Below, in pieces: positions 17,221 through 26,523 of a stretch of 64,000 nt of DNA. The translations under genes were made by a program, and so were the position numbers. The stretch is from assembly GCF_003688405.1 (NCBI RefSeq), contig NZ_REFC01000013.1:496001-560000 (forward strand), in the 5' to 3' direction. Source of the DNA: Ulvibacter antarcticus. GTDB taxonomy: Bacteria > Bacteroidota > Bacteroidia > Flavobacteriales > Flavobacteriaceae. The notes under the pieces are model-generated. The model was not told the origin of the DNA. It saw only the letters and a program-made list of their open reading frames with translations, and did no database searches. Each line of letters starts with the position of its first letter. Position 1 is the first letter of the stretch.

Positions 17221-17534
17221 TTCTCGATACAAATTTTAATTCGCTACGCTCATTCAAATTCACTCGAACCGACGGAGGTTTGTTTTGCGCTCCTTGTCAC
17301 TTCGAGTATTTTCATAAAACCTGAAAGGTTTTGTAAAAATGTATCGAGAAGCGAACTGACGGAGGTTTGTTTTGCGCTCCTTTTCACTTCGAGTGTTTTT
17401 GTAAAACCTGGAAGGTTTTGTAAAAATGTATCGAGAAGCGAACCGACGGAGGTTTGTTTTGCACTCCTTGTCACTTCGAGTGTTTTTATAAAACCTGAAA
17501 GGTTTTATAAAAATGTATCGAGAAGCGAACTGAC
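17221..17534. repeat. Repeat array D: leader plus three tandem 87-bp units
   Basis: Leader begins TTCTCGATAC at 17221 with TTCGCTACGCTCATTC in its loop. Three tandem units start at 17266, 17353 and 17440, each exactly 87 bp and each ending GTATCGAGAAGCGAAC. The internal hairpin (AAAACCTGGAAGGTTTT in unit 2, with small changes in 1 and 3) and CACTTCGAGT are kept. Because 87 is a multiple of 3, spurious ORFs run through the array on both strands. Confidence 0.93.
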
Positions 17535-17672
17535 AAAACTAGTTATGAAAAGGGTATTTCATAGATGATTCAATTGAACTCATCGAATTGACAAGAGACT
17601 ATTTGGTAGCTGATACTGAGAATGGTAAATTATGATGATTTAAAAAATCAAACTAACCAAACACCTCACTCT

Positions 17673-19010
17673 ATGATACAAAAGAACTTAGTTTTTGTAT
17701 TCATTGTCCTTTTTTCAATTTCTATTCATGCACAGGTAGGAATAGGCACGATAACCCCCGATCCAAGTGCTGCTTTGGATATAACTTCCACAGAAACGGG
17801 AATTCTTATTCCAAGGCTAACACAGGCAGAACGAGATTTAATCGTTAGTCCTGCGACAGGTTTATTAATTTTTCAAACCGATGGAACAGCCGGATTTTAT
17901 TATTGGAATGGTACTGTTTGGTCACCTTTTAGTGGTGGGGCAGCTTCTAACTGGGCGGCATCGGCAAACGATATATACAATGCAAATTCGGGTAATGTAG
18001 GCGTAGGAACAGCTACTCCGACGACCAAACTTCATATAGAAAGTATTGGGAGTGCGATGACCATCGTTAATCAGGATTTTGAAAGTGCAATAACACCTTT
18101 TACTACTGGTGGAGATGCAAATTGGGCTTTACAAACAACAACGGTTAATAGTGGAAGTAGCGCGGCAGGCTCGGGGGCAATATCTGATAACCAAACCACA
18201 TATATGGAATATGCAGCAAACATTCCAGCAGGAGGAGCTACTTTGAGCTTTTATTCGTCGGTGAGCAGTGAGGTGAATTTCGATTTTTTGAGATTTTACA
18301 TTAACGGTTTGCAACAGGATGAATGGTCTGGTAATTTGAGTTATGCACAACAAACGTACGCCTTGGCTCAGGGTACTAATACATTAAGATGGGCTTATGA
18401 AAAAGATGTTAGTGCGAGTAGCGGAAGTGATGCCGCCTTTATAGATGATGTCGTGATTTCTTCGGCTGCACCGCCTGCATTGCGATTGGTAGACGGGAAT
18501 CAGGCAACTGGTAAAGCGCTAATTTCGGATGCTAATGGAAATGCAACCTGGCAGCAACTTACCAATGCAGATATAGCAGATATTCCATTAATCGTATCAT
18601 TTTCGGGCATGGAAATTCCTATGTGTGATGTGGTTTCGGTGGGAAGTACCGGTACTTTTTCTGTTACTATAAAAGGAGTACCCACAACTGTGAATTGGCA
18701 AGTACTGGCGCGTCAAACAACGGCAGGAACTGTAATAAGCGGAGGAGGAATTGATGTTTTGGCTGCCCCACTTCGACCGGAGCGGCTTCAAGTTCGATAT
18801 GACTTTTCTCCACCTTTACCTTTTACTCCTTTAGGTTTTATCTTTAGTGCGAATAATAATAGTTCTTTTCCCGATACATTTAGTTTGAATTATGCTGCTA
18901 AATCTGCTACTTCACTTACTATGAATATTACCCGGACTGATGTTTTTGGTGATCAGTCTGCCAATTGCTGGGCGGGACAGTTTTACTTTGATGTTTTTAT
19001 GACCGATTAA
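17673..19010 (+). CDS. Secreted VGIGT-repeat surface protein with jelly-roll-like domain
   Basis: 445 residues from ATG 17673, chosen because it opens a clean signal peptide (MIQKNLVFVFIVLFSISIHAQ); an in-frame ATG at 17622 only adds a hydrophilic extension. Mature start VGIGTITPDPSAALDI, later GNVGVGTATPTTKLHIES: this VGIGTxxP motif is common in Bacteroidota cell-surface and tail-fibre-like proteins. Between about residues 130 and 275 lies a beta-rich segment (NQDFESA... to AFIDDVVIS) that looks like a MAM/galactose-binding jelly roll. The C-terminal 150 residues are Ser/Thr-rich and unassigned. Followed by a kinase gene only 8 bases downstream. Confidence 0.75.
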   Translation: MIQKNLVFVFIVLFSISIHAQVGIGTITPDPSAALDITSTETGILIPRLTQAERDLIVSPATGLLIFQTDGTAGFYYWNGTVWSPFSGGAASNWAASANDIYNANSGNVGVGTATPTTKLHIESIGSAMTIVNQDFESAITPFTTGGDANWALQTTTVNSGSSAAGSGAISDNQTTYMEYAANIPAGGATLSFYSSVSSEVNFDFLRFYINGLQQDEWSGNLSYAQQTYALAQGTNTLRWAYEKDVSASSGSDAAFIDDVVISSAAPPALRLVDGNQATGKALISDANGNATWQQLTNADIADIPLIVSFSGMEIPMCDVVSVGSTGTFSVTIKGVPTTVNWQVLARQTTAGTVISGGGIDVLAAPLRPERLQVRYDFSPPLPFTPLGFIFSANNNSSFPDTFSLNYAAKSATSLTMNITRTDVFGDQSANCWAGQFYFDVFMTD

Positions 19011-19018
19011 TCCAATTT

Positions 19019-19507
19019 ATGATACACCTTATTGTAGGTAATACCGGTTCTGGTAAAACGACCTATTCCAATTTATTAAAAGAAGAAACCAAGGGTCTCG
19101 TTTTTTCAATCGATACTTGGAATAAACTTTTGTTTCTCCCCGATAAGACAGATGAGGACGGTCTCGATTGGTTTCTGGAACGCATCGAGAGAGTAGAAAA
19201 ATTAATGATGTCCTTGATTTTGCAATTGGAAACTTCAGATACTGATTCGATTCTTGATCTCGGTCTATCCAAAAGAGAACACAGAGAGAAGTTTCGGCAA
19301 TTTGCGAAAGAGAATAATATGGAGTGTAAATTACATTTTTTGGATATTCCTTCGGAAATAAGGCGTGAACGGATTATGAAACGCAACAGGGAAAAAGGGG
19401 CATCCTTCGAATTTGAAGTGACTGATGAGAATTTTGAATTTATGGAATCATGGTTCGAACCGCCGGATGTGGAGGAGATGTTGGATAGTGTTTGGATAAA
19501 TGATTGA
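19019..19507 (+). CDS. Small P-loop kinase-like ATP-binding protein (AAA_33 type)
   Basis: 162 residues starting with the Walker A loop LIVGNTGSGKTTYSNLL. A Walker-B-like acidic strand (DSILDLGLSKREHREKF) and a lid region with IRRERIMKRNREKG follow, matching small predicted kinases of the zeta-toxin/AAA_33 group that phosphorylate small molecules. Substrate unknown. The gene is 8 bases after the surface protein gene and is followed directly by repeat array E; no antitoxin-like partner is visible. Confidence 0.8.
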   Translation: MIHLIVGNTGSGKTTYSNLLKEETKGLVFSIDTWNKLLFLPDKTDEDGLDWFLERIERVEKLMMSLILQLETSDTDSILDLGLSKREHREKFRQFAKENNMECKLHFLDIPSEIRRERIMKRNREKGASFEFEVTDENFEFMESWFEPPDVEEMLDSVWIND

Positions 19508-19515
19508 GATTTTTG

Positions 19516-19650
19516 TTCTCGATATAAATTGCAAGTCTGCTGTCGCAGCTCACAATTCACTCGAACTGACGGAGGGTCTGCTTTTAATAAGAGTTTCACT
19601 TCGTGTGTTTCACAAAATCCTAAAAGGTTTATTGAAAAAGTATCTAGAAG
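19516..19650. repeat. Repeat array E: degenerate single-unit copy
   Basis: Starts TTCTCGATAT and ends GTATCTAGAAG, so both ends carry point changes. The leader keeps AATTG...CAATT, and one unit from 19563 has lost most internal identity while keeping CACTTCG and a hairpin-like AAAATCCTAAAAGG stretch. Probably an old copy of the same element family. Confidence 0.75.
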
Positions 19651-19733
19651 CACTTCACTATATGTTTTGTTATAACATATCATTTATAATCTCAGCTTTT
19701 TTGCAAGAGGGATTGAACGGTATGTTTGAGCTC

Positions 19734-19790
19734 TTAAATTGTCTAGACCCTTCTCCCCACGAATCGGGAGCGCTCAGGGAGACAATTTAA
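19734..19790. repeat. Long imperfect hairpin of unknown role
   Basis: Outer arms TTAAATTGTCT (19734-19744) and AGACAATTTAA (19780-19790) are perfectly complementary over 11 bp, and inside them CTCCC and GGGAG can pair again around ACGAAT. No poly-U follows on either strand, so it is not a simple terminator. It lies in the roughly 330-bp stretch between array E and dnaK, which holds no gene. Confidence 0.65.
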
Positions 19791-19885
19791 AGCGAGTAGT
19801 GAAAGCTTGCCCCATATAAAAATACTCAATATTCAATTTCATTTAATTTAATTTTGCCTACAGCTTACAGCCTACTGAATAGCGC

Positions 19886-19930
19886 ATTCTGACAACCTGT
19901 CAGAATATTTCTAGTGGCATAAAGATTGCC
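19886..19930 (+). promoter_or_regulatory. Sigma54-like promoter with upstream palindrome for dnaK
   Basis: A perfect 9-bp inverted repeat, ATTCTGACA then 3 bases then TGTCAGAAT (19886-19906), is followed by TGGCATAAAGATTGCC (19915-19930). The latter has GG and GC separated by exactly 10 bases, as in the sigma54 consensus TGGCAC-N5-TTGCA. Predicted start of transcription is near 19941, giving a leader of about 43 bases. The palindrome could be a heat-shock operator or activator site. Function is inferred from pattern only. Confidence 0.55.
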
Positions 19931-19983
19931 ATATACAACTCGTAAATAAAAATAGAATCAATAAAACATATAATTATAACACT

Positions 19984-21894
19984 ATGAGTAAAATAATTGG
20001 AATCGACTTAGGAACAACCAATTCTTGTGTGGCTGTTATGGAAGGTAGCGAGCCAACTGTAATTCCTAATGCCGAAGGTAAAAGAACAACTCCTTCTGTA
20101 ATTGCTTTTGTAGAAGGTGGAGAAATTAAAGTTGGGGATCCTGCTAAAAGACAAGCCGTGACCAACCCAACTAAAACTATATCTTCTATAAAGAGATTTA
20201 TGGGGAATAAGTTTTCGGAATCTAAAAATGAGGCGGATCGCGCTGCTTTTAAAGTAGTTAAAGGTGATAACGATACGGCTCGTGTAGATATCGATGGAAG
20301 AATGTACACGCCTCAGGAATTGAGTGCGATGATTCTTCAGAAAATGAAAAAAACGGCTGAAGACTATTTAGGTCAAACAGTAACTGAAGCAGTTATTACT
20401 GTTCCAGCATACTTTAATGACAGTCAGAGACACGCAACTAAAGAAGCTGGTGAAATCGCCGGACTTACAGTTCGTAGAATTATCAACGAACCTACTGCTG
20501 CAGCACTTGCATACGGTATGGACAAAAAAGGTATTGACCAGAAAATCGTAGTATTCGATTTTGGTGGTGGTACGCATGATGTATCTATCCTTGAATTAGG
20601 TGATGGTGTATTTGAAGTATTATCTACCGATGGTGATACACACTTAGGTGGTGATGATGTGGATCAAAAAATCATTAACTGGTTGGCTGATGAATTTCAA
20701 ACTGAAGAAAACATGGATCTTAGAAAAGACCCAATGGCACTTCAACGTTTGAAAGAAGCTGCTGAGAAAGCAAAAATTGAATTGTCTTCTGCTGCACAAA
20801 CTGAAATCAACTTACCTTATGTAACGGCTACCGCTAGCGGACCTAAGCATTTAGTGAAAACGTTGACTAAAGCGAAGTTTGAGCAATTGATCGACGACTT
20901 GGTTAAAAGAACAATAAAGCCTTGTGAAACTGCTTTGAAAGCTGCAGGTCTTAAGAAATCTGATATCGATGAAATCATTCTTGTTGGTGGATCGACTCGT
21001 ATTCCTGCTGTTCAGGATGCGGTTGAGAAGTTCTTCGGAAAAGCGCCTAACAAAGGTGTAAATCCAGATGAGGTTGTAGCCGTAGGTGCTGCGATTCAAG
21101 GAGGAGTATTAACAGGAGATGTAAAAGATGTATTGTTGCTAGATGTAACTCCATTATCTCTTGGAATTGAAACAATGGGTGGTGTAATGACCAAACTTAT
21201 TGAATCGAATACAACCATCCCTACTAAGAAGTCACAAGTATTCTCTACAGCGGCCGACAATCAGCCAAGTGTTGAGATCCACGTACTTCAAGGTGAGCGC
21301 CCAATGGCGCCGGATAACAAGACAATTGGTCGTTTCCATTTAGATGGAATTCCACCAGCACAAAGAGGAGTACCTCAGGTTGAAGTTACTTTCGATATTG
21401 ATGCTAATGGTATCATTAAAGTAAGTGCTACTGATAAGGCTACTAACAAATCTCAGGATATTCGTATTGAAGCTTCTTCTGGTTTAACCGAAGAAGAAAT
21501 CAAGAAGATGAAGCAGGAAGCTGAAGCAAATGCAGAAGCAGATAAAACTGTGAAAGAAAAAGCTGATAAGTTGAATGAAGCAGATGGAATGATTTTCCAA
21601 ACTGAAAAGCAACTTAAGGAGTTTGGTGAGAAATTATCTGATGATAAGAAAGCACCAATCGAAGCTGCTCTTGAAGAATTGAAGAAAGCTTACGAAACTA
21701 AGGAAGTTGAAACTATTCAACCAGCGTTGGATAAGATCAACGAAGCTTGGAAGGTAGCTTCTGAAGAAATGTACAAAGCTCAGGCCGATGGTCAAGGAGC
21801 ACCTGAAGGTGGTGAACCTGCAGGAGACGCCGGAACTTCATCTACCGATGAGAATGCCGATGTTGAAGACGTAGATTTCGAAGAAGTAAAGTAA
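19984..21894 (+). CDS. dnaK: Chaperone protein DnaK (Hsp70)
   Basis: 636 residues, full length. The nucleotide-binding domain shows [55 protein letters not shown] and [13 protein letters not shown]. The interdomain linker [19 protein letters not shown], the substrate-binding beta domain and a helical lid follow, ending in an acidic tail ([12 protein letters not shown]). It folds cytosolic proteins in an ATP cycle with DnaJ and GrpE, neither of which is encoded next to it. A sigma54-like promoter precedes it and a strong terminator follows. Confidence 0.98.
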   Translation: MSKIIGIDLGTTNSCVAVMEGSEPTVIPNAEGKRTTPSVIAFVEGGEIKVGDPAKRQAVTNPTKTISSIKRFMGNKFSESKNEADRAAFKVVKGDNDTARVDIDGRMYTPQELSAMILQKMKKTAEDYLGQTVTEAVITVPAYFNDSQRHATKEAGEIAGLTVRRIINEPTAAALAYGMDKKGIDQKIVVFDFGGGTHDVSILELGDGVFEVLSTDGDTHLGGDDVDQKIINWLADEFQTEENMDLRKDPMALQRLKEAAEKAKIELSSAAQTEINLPYVTATASGPKHLVKTLTKAKFEQLIDDLVKRTIKPCETALKAAGLKKSDIDEIILVGGSTRIPAVQDAVEKFFGKAPNKGVNPDEVVAVGAAIQGGVLTGDVKDVLLLDVTPLSLGIETMGGVMTKLIESNTTIPTKKSQVFSTAADNQPSVEIHVLQGERPMAPDNKTIGRFHLDGIPPAQRGVPQVEVTFDIDANGIIKVSATDKATNKSQDIRIEASSGLTEEEIKKMKQEAEANAEADKTVKEKADKLNEADGMIFQTEKQLKEFGEKLSDDKKAPIEAALEELKKAYETKEVETIQPALDKINEAWKVASEEMYKAQADGQGAPEGGEPAGDAGTSSTDENADVEDVDFEEVK

Positions 21895-21971
21895 GCAGAC
21901 TCTTAGATTTACAACGTAAATCTTTAGAGGTCGCTTATACTGAGCGTAGTCGAAGTATCTTAATAATAAAA

Positions 21972-22000
21972 AAAGCCCTGCAATTTGCAGGGCTTTTTTT
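21972..22000. terminator. Intrinsic terminator after dnaK
   Basis: GCCCTGCAA and TTGCAGGGC form a GC-rich stem with an A-run before and T-run after, so it can work in both directions. The T-run follows dnaK; it also lies downstream of the convergent CAP-domain gene. The remaining gap to 22215 holds no gene; it includes a copy of the dispersed motif CTGAGCGTAGTCGAAGTAT near 21939. Confidence 0.9.
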
Positions 22001-22215
22001 ATTTGTTTAGTGTATGCTTTACTTAGGGTTTTTTAAATATTCGGGACATTGTTGAATTTAAGTATCTCGAAAATTTTAAGTTATAAAATATCCCTCTATA
22101 TCTCCCTTCAAAGGGAGACTTTGAATTGATATGAAACCTTATTATCTTCCTCGTGCCACCACTATTTCTTCTGGGCACGCGGTGGAAGGATGGCTTTTTC
22201 TCATTCAAATAACTC

Positions 22216-23118
22216 TCAAAAAGCCGCCTCTCGGTTAAAATTCCCTTTTGGGTCGTAGTTGCAAACCAAAATATACTCACCGTTTTTATTAACACCCACA
22301 CCGCAACCAACTTTGGTGGTTTTTCTCCAAACAATCTGTGTGTAATGTCCACACACCTTGCCTTCATAACATTTCCGGGTTGCCGGATTAAAATTTGGTT
22401 TTTCATTTTCACCCCAACCGTTAAAAATACGTGTCTCTGGAGGGTCTCCAGTAACAAATCCGCTAGCAATGTTTTCGCCGGAATCTCCGTGTTCTAGTAC
22501 AATGCGCATGCCACCATTCTTTCTTGCCACTTTATCTGCCCACAATTGGGCTTTAAATGCAAGATCTTCAGACCACTCTAAAGCCGGAACGCCTACTTCT
22601 GCACGTAAAATGTTGTGTGCGTCTAAAGCCTTTTGTGCGTTGAGAATATTGGCATTAGGGTCGTAAACGAGTGATGGATCCACAGCTTCTTTTTCCCAAA
22701 GTGCGCTTTGCCAATCGCTTTGTATATCGGTACAGGCCAATCCGTTTTGCATGTTGAGATACCTTGTGGCTTTCCAAATACTACGGATTCTAATATAATT
22801 AGTACCTGGTACGTTTTCAACTGCCCATAACGGACTCCACCAATGGTGTTCGATAGAAGAAGACTGTAGTTGTTCATTTTCAATATTCAAATAGCTTCCA
22901 TCTTCGTGATTTTTGAAACGATATTCTCCATTTTCTCTAATGAGGAAATGCCAAATAGCAGCTGCCGATTCATCATCATCCTGTGATACAGTGAGATTTC
23001 CGTTGTTTAATAGCAAGTAAGTGTTTGTTGCGACGTTTTTGATTCGGAAAACCTCCTGTGCCGAAATATTGAAATTAAAACTGAAGCAGATTGCGAAAGC
23101 TATGATTATTTTTTTCAT
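22216..23118 (-). CDS. Secreted CAP/SCP-domain protein with N-terminal ricin-like trefoil
   Basis: 300 residues. Signal peptide (to ISAQ, about residue 20) is followed by a beta-trefoil of the RICIN type at about 22-150 (repeated FRIKNVATNTYL, YRFKNHEDGSYLN, IRIRSIWKATRYLN, each with a WxxxLW-like partner). The C-terminal CAP domain at about 160-300 shows ALDAHNILRAEVGVPALEWS, HGDSGENIASG, CGHYTQIVWRKTTKVGCGV and YILVCNYDPKGN, with the His and Glu residues of the CAP cavity. Likely secreted; CAP proteins in bacteria have sterol- or lipid-related and unknown roles. Confidence 0.9.
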   Translation of the reverse strand: MKKIIIAFAICFSFNFNISAQEVFRIKNVATNTYLLLNNGNLTVSQDDDESAAAIWHFLIRENGEYRFKNHEDGSYLNIENEQLQSSSIEHHWWSPLWAVENVPGTNYIRIRSIWKATRYLNMQNGLACTDIQSDWQSALWEKEAVDPSLVYDPNANILNAQKALDAHNILRAEVGVPALEWSEDLAFKAQLWADKVARKNGGMRIVLEHGDSGENIASGFVTGDPPETRIFNGWGENEKPNFNPATRKCYEGKVCGHYTQIVWRKTTKVGCGVGVNKNGEYILVCNYDPKGNFNREAAF

Positions 23119-23269
23119 CAGAATATAGATTATTAGCAGTTGAAAATTTATCGATCTAATCTACCATCAATTTATAGTGTTAAATCGTAACCTTTTGGTT
23201 ATTATAAATTTACGTCTAAATTTGAAGAAACAATATAGGTGTTTTTACGTAATTCTAAGTTTGGATTTT

Positions 23270-24493
23270 TTACTTGTTCAGTAGCTCTCTAGCTTCAATC
23301 AATTCGTTCATTTGCCATTGTCGTACTCTTTGCACAGCTGCATAGGCAATCGCTTGCTCGATGAATAAATTGGCTTGGGTACTATCGTTTTGAGCTGCTT
23401 TAACTTCGGAAAGCTTTTGCAATACTTCAAATGATTGTGGATAGACTGCAAGAGTTTCCATTAAAAGTGCTTCAGCTTCTTCTAGCTCCTTGTTTTCGAT
23501 GAAGTTTCCGGCGAGCAGTGAATCAAAATATGCTACGGATTCAGGATAATTTTCAGCTACAATTTTTTTAGTAGCTGCCAATTCCGAAGCATTTTTCTTC
23601 AGCGTATAATTTGTGTACCCTAAAATTCCATTTGGAATATTAAAGTCGGTCCCAAAGTTTTCCATCACTTGAACATGGTAATTCTTAAAAGCTTCTGAGC
23701 CATCAAAATATAGTTTTTTTACCTGCCATTTTTCAAAAGTAGTATTCAAAGCCCATTTGTAAGTAGGTTCTCCAACCGAATTGTGATTCTCATTTTCGAA
23801 CTGCTTGAACTTAAAACTGGAATTTGCTATTTTTAAGAAAGGTTCAACTTCCATTCCTTTTTCATCTGCCAAGGATACGTAAACATCTGATTTGAAATTT
23901 GGATTATCCTTAAATATCTTTTTTGCTTTTTTATGAATCGCTTTGTCTGCCCACCACAAGGCCGGGCTGATGGCGATATACTGATTAAAAAGTCTTGGGT
24001 GATCCATAGCAGTATCGATCACAAAAAGTCCGCCGATTGAATGTCCGCCAAGAATTCTATAGTCATTCGTTTTATAATTCTCTTTCATATATGGAAACAA
24101 CTCACTTTCGATAAATTGAACCATTTCGGAAGCATTTCCGCTATCTTCAACGCCTTCAATTTTCGGCTTACAGTTGCGTCTGTAAGCTTGAGTACCTTTA
24201 CCTGAAATTCCAACTACGATCATCTCTGGGATTTTTTCACTAATACTCGATTGCAGTTCTATTAAGCCAGTCACATATTGAAAATTATAGTCACCATCCA
24301 AAATATAAAGTACCGGGAATTTCTGATCTGAATTGGAATAATAGGAGGGAGGGAGATAAATAAGTAATGGTCGCTCTTCTTTTAATATATCAGATTCTAA
24401 AGACAGACGGGTTCCAATCGAAATAGGTTGTGCGAATGAATGTTGCGAGAAAAGAAGCAGGCAAAGAAGCCCGACCTTTAAGATAGTGTTCAT
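23270..24493 (-). CDS. Secreted alpha/beta-hydrolase (esterase D/IroE-like) with C-terminal TPR-like region
   Basis: 407 residues with a signal peptide (ends FAQP near 22). The hydrolase domain contains KFPVLYILDGDYNFQY, VVGISGKGTQAYRRNC and the nucleophile elbow GGHSIGGLF, typical of the putative esterase family that also includes IroE and feruloyl esterases. A conserved NHNSVGEPTYKWAL supplies the catalytic His. Residues from about 300 are helical with VAYFDSLLAGNFIENKELEEAEALLMETLAVYP, a TPR-like arrangement. It precedes an independent lipase-like gene on the same strand. Confidence 0.87.
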   Translation of the reverse strand: MNTILKVGLLCLLLFSQHSFAQPISIGTRLSLESDILKEERPLLIYLPPSYYSNSDQKFPVLYILDGDYNFQYVTGLIELQSSISEKIPEMIVVGISGKGTQAYRRNCKPKIEGVEDSGNASEMVQFIESELFPYMKENYKTNDYRILGGHSIGGLFVIDTAMDHPRLFNQYIAISPALWWADKAIHKKAKKIFKDNPNFKSDVYVSLADEKGMEVEPFLKIANSSFKFKQFENENHNSVGEPTYKWALNTTFEKWQVKKLYFDGSEAFKNYHVQVMENFGTDFNIPNGILGYTNYTLKKNASELAATKKIVAENYPESVAYFDSLLAGNFIENKELEEAEALLMETLAVYPQSFEVLQKLSEVKAAQNDSTQANLFIEQAIAYAAVQRVRQWQMNELIEARELLNK

Positions 24494-24548
24494 TTTCTGT
24501 GAGATTTAAATTTAGCTATTGAAAAAATCTGTGTTTACTTGGGTTGTA

Positions 24549-26207
24549 TTATTCCACTACAAATTTAATATTTTGAGTTGTAGCTGAATCGCTTAGTTGG
24601 ATCATATAAACTCCGGAACTTAACGAAATAGGCAAAGTAATTTCACCAATTGGATTCTCAATAACTTCGGAAAGTAATTGTTGTCCGGCTACATTGTAAA
24701 CCACTAATTCAGTCTGATTGTAATTATAAGATGCATTCAGGCGAATTCTAATTTCTTCTGAAACCGGATTCTGCGCCAATAGATATTTGTTGTCTAAATT
24801 ATTATTCTGAACACCTAAAACACCATTTCGAATTTCGTCTAAGGCAAACTGAGCATTGGCTTGCGTTACTTTTACGTGTTCTTCATTTTCAGAAGGAATA
24901 AAAGTATTTACAAAGGGGGAATTATGTGTTCCACCTATATCCGGCACAGCATACCAATCATCCTCGTTGTCAATTGCCAAGGAACTAATTGTTGGTATAA
25001 AAGAATAATCATCCTGTTCTAAGGCAGCGATAAAAGCTAGTATTATCGGGTTACCACCTCCATCACCTAAGGCAGAAGATATACTTGAAATTCCTCCTGG
25101 GCTACTATCTATTCCATCGGTATACCCAAATGACTCTGCATCGGCTGAGAACGATCCTACTGGAACTCCTACAAAGAAAGATTGAAAGTCGGTTACATTA
25201 TTAGATAATCCGGCTTCCGGTGTAAAGTGTAAATTCACATCGGCTGTAATTCCGGCACCTAAGTCTAAGGTCGTATCAATTACCTGTGCATTTGGTATTC
25301 CGGTGGTTGTTGCATTACCACTACCATTGATCATACTTACATTCCGAACTTGTAGCGGAAAACCTAGCGCGTTTAATTCGGACTGAAATGCATCTCTGAA
25401 TCCCGGTGCGCCTATTGGCAGTAATTGTGACGGATCTTGCTCATAGGTAGAACCAGCCAGTAAATGTCCTAAAAGGTGGTCGAAGAGCATTTCTTTGGCG
25501 GCAGGTGAGTTTAATACATTATCTACAATTGCCTGAGCATCGGCATCACCAATTTGATCTGCCAAATAATTAATAAGATATTGCAGGCTTACAGGAATAT
25601 TGGCACCCCGGTGTGGGGAATCAAAAGAAATGTATAATCTTGTTTCGGGATCCAAACTATTTTGTTCCATATAAGATAAAGCGTATCGACCAATTAATCC
25701 TCCCATACTTGGGCCTAGGACAACTAATTCTTCATTTCCTACCTTATTCGCATTTATAAAGTTGATCATTTCAACCAGTACCATTGCGTTTCTCTGAATA
25801 TAATCTGCGCCGCCATCAATTGCTTTCCCATTGGTAGTATACTGTGGTGCATTTAGAATCACAATATCAAAACCTTCATCTCTAAGAATATCAGCTATAT
25901 TCTGTCCGCCAAAACCAAGGCTGTTATATAATCCGGTTATATCTCTGGAATCACCCGGATCGAAACCGTCGAGGACAATGATTGGCTTGTCAAGTATCCC
26001 ATTTACATTATCGGCAAAAATTTCATATTCTCCCTGTCCGAAATACGCTTGAGATTCGTCATAACCTTGATAAGAAATCGTAGCTGTAATACCTGTTAGC
26101 ATACCTCTATTCGCAATTGGTAAGTATTCGGGTGTTTCCTGAAAATAGCTTTGAGTAAATCCAGAATATGAAATAAGGCAAAATAAAAGAAAGTAAATAG
26201 GTTTCAT
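24549..26207 (-). CDS. Secreted lipase-like alpha/beta-hydrolase with T9SS type A sorting domain
   Basis: 552 residues. Signal peptide (KPIYFLLFCLISYSGFTQ) then an alpha/beta-hydrolase region with KPIIVLDGFDPGDSR, LRDEGFDIVILNAPQYT and the nucleophile elbow VVLGPSMGGLIGRYALSYM (Ser in GPSMGG). The last 75 residues, from about NKYLLAQNPVSEEI through GQQLL...SGVYMIQL...KFVVE, form a type A C-terminal sorting domain, so the protein should cross the outer membrane by the type IX system. Substrate unknown; a lipase or esterase is likely. Confidence 0.9.
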   Translation of the reverse strand: MKPIYFLLFCLISYSGFTQSYFQETPEYLPIANRGMLTGITATISYQGYDESQAYFGQGEYEIFADNVNGILDKPIIVLDGFDPGDSRDITGLYNSLGFGGQNIADILRDEGFDIVILNAPQYTTNGKAIDGGADYIQRNAMVLVEMINFINANKVGNEELVVLGPSMGGLIGRYALSYMEQNSLDPETRLYISFDSPHRGANIPVSLQYLINYLADQIGDADAQAIVDNVLNSPAAKEMLFDHLLGHLLAGSTYEQDPSQLLPIGAPGFRDAFQSELNALGFPLQVRNVSMINGSGNATTTGIPNAQVIDTTLDLGAGITADVNLHFTPEAGLSNNVTDFQSFFVGVPVGSFSADAESFGYTDGIDSSPGGISSISSALGDGGGNPIILAFIAALEQDDYSFIPTISSLAIDNEDDWYAVPDIGGTHNSPFVNTFIPSENEEHVKVTQANAQFALDEIRNGVLGVQNNNLDNKYLLAQNPVSEEIRIRLNASYNYNQTELVVYNVAGQQLLSEVIENPIGEITLPISLSSGVYMIQLSDSATTQNIKFVVE

Positions 26208-26271
26208 AATTGTATCGATTAGATGGCGTAAGATACTAATTTATAAGAGTTTTTAATTGGGGTGTGCTTAT

Positions 26272-26298
26272 AAAAAAGCCCATCGATATCGATAGGCT
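26272..26298 (-). terminator. Intrinsic terminator for the cold-shock gene
   Basis: On the minus strand, AGCCTATCGAT pairs with ATCGATGGGCT (one mismatch), followed by six T. It lies 31 bases beyond the cold-shock stop codon. Confidence 0.8.
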
Positions 26299-26328
26299 GT
26301 GTTAACTTCGAAGAAGCGGTTAAATTAC

Positions 26329-26523
26329 TTAGATCACTCGAACGTTGACTGCATTTAGTCCTTTCGGACTTGACTCAACCTCAAAACTTACTTTGTCTCC
26401 TTCATTATTATTGTCTACTAATCCAGATTGATGTACAAATACATCCCTGCCATCTGAATCCAAAGAAATAAAGCCAAAACCTTTTGCGTTGTTGAAAAAT
26501 TTTACTGTTCCGTTACTCGTAAT
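26329..26523 (-). CDS. Cold-shock protein (CspA family) with apparent ATT start codon
   Basis: 64 residues, a complete CspA-type OB-fold: GTVKFFNNAKGFGFIS holds RNP1 (KGFGFI), DVFVHQSGL holds RNP2 (VFVH), and the C-terminus is SSPKGLNAVNVRVI. The protein binds single-stranded RNA. No ATG, GTG or TTG lies between the in-frame stop TAA (26530-26532) and Gly5. ATT at 26521-26523 (alternatively the following ACG) is the only usable start and gives a normal family length. The stop TAA of a 14-codon upstream ORF overlaps this ATT by one base. A terminator follows the gene. Confidence 0.85.
   Translation of the reverse strand: MTSNGTVKFFNNAKGFGFISLDSDGRDVFVHQSGLVDNNNEGDKVSFEVESSPKGLNAVNVRVI

Noticed and set aside
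17221-17534. Possible CRISPR array
   Set aside because: The tandem units are nearly identical over their whole 87 bp with no unique spacers, and no cas genes are present.
17146-17568. Long open frames through array D on both strands
   Set aside because: They exist only because 87-bp units have a length divisible by three; the translated text is repetitive and matches no protein pattern.
19019-19507. P-loop kinase as a toxin of a zeta-type toxin-antitoxin pair
   Set aside because: The fold resembles zeta toxins, but no small antitoxin gene is adjacent, and the upstream neighbour is a large exported protein.
22023-22469. Minus-strand frame of 148 codons after the CAP gene
   Set aside because: It overlaps the CAP domain coding region out of frame and has no recognisable content.
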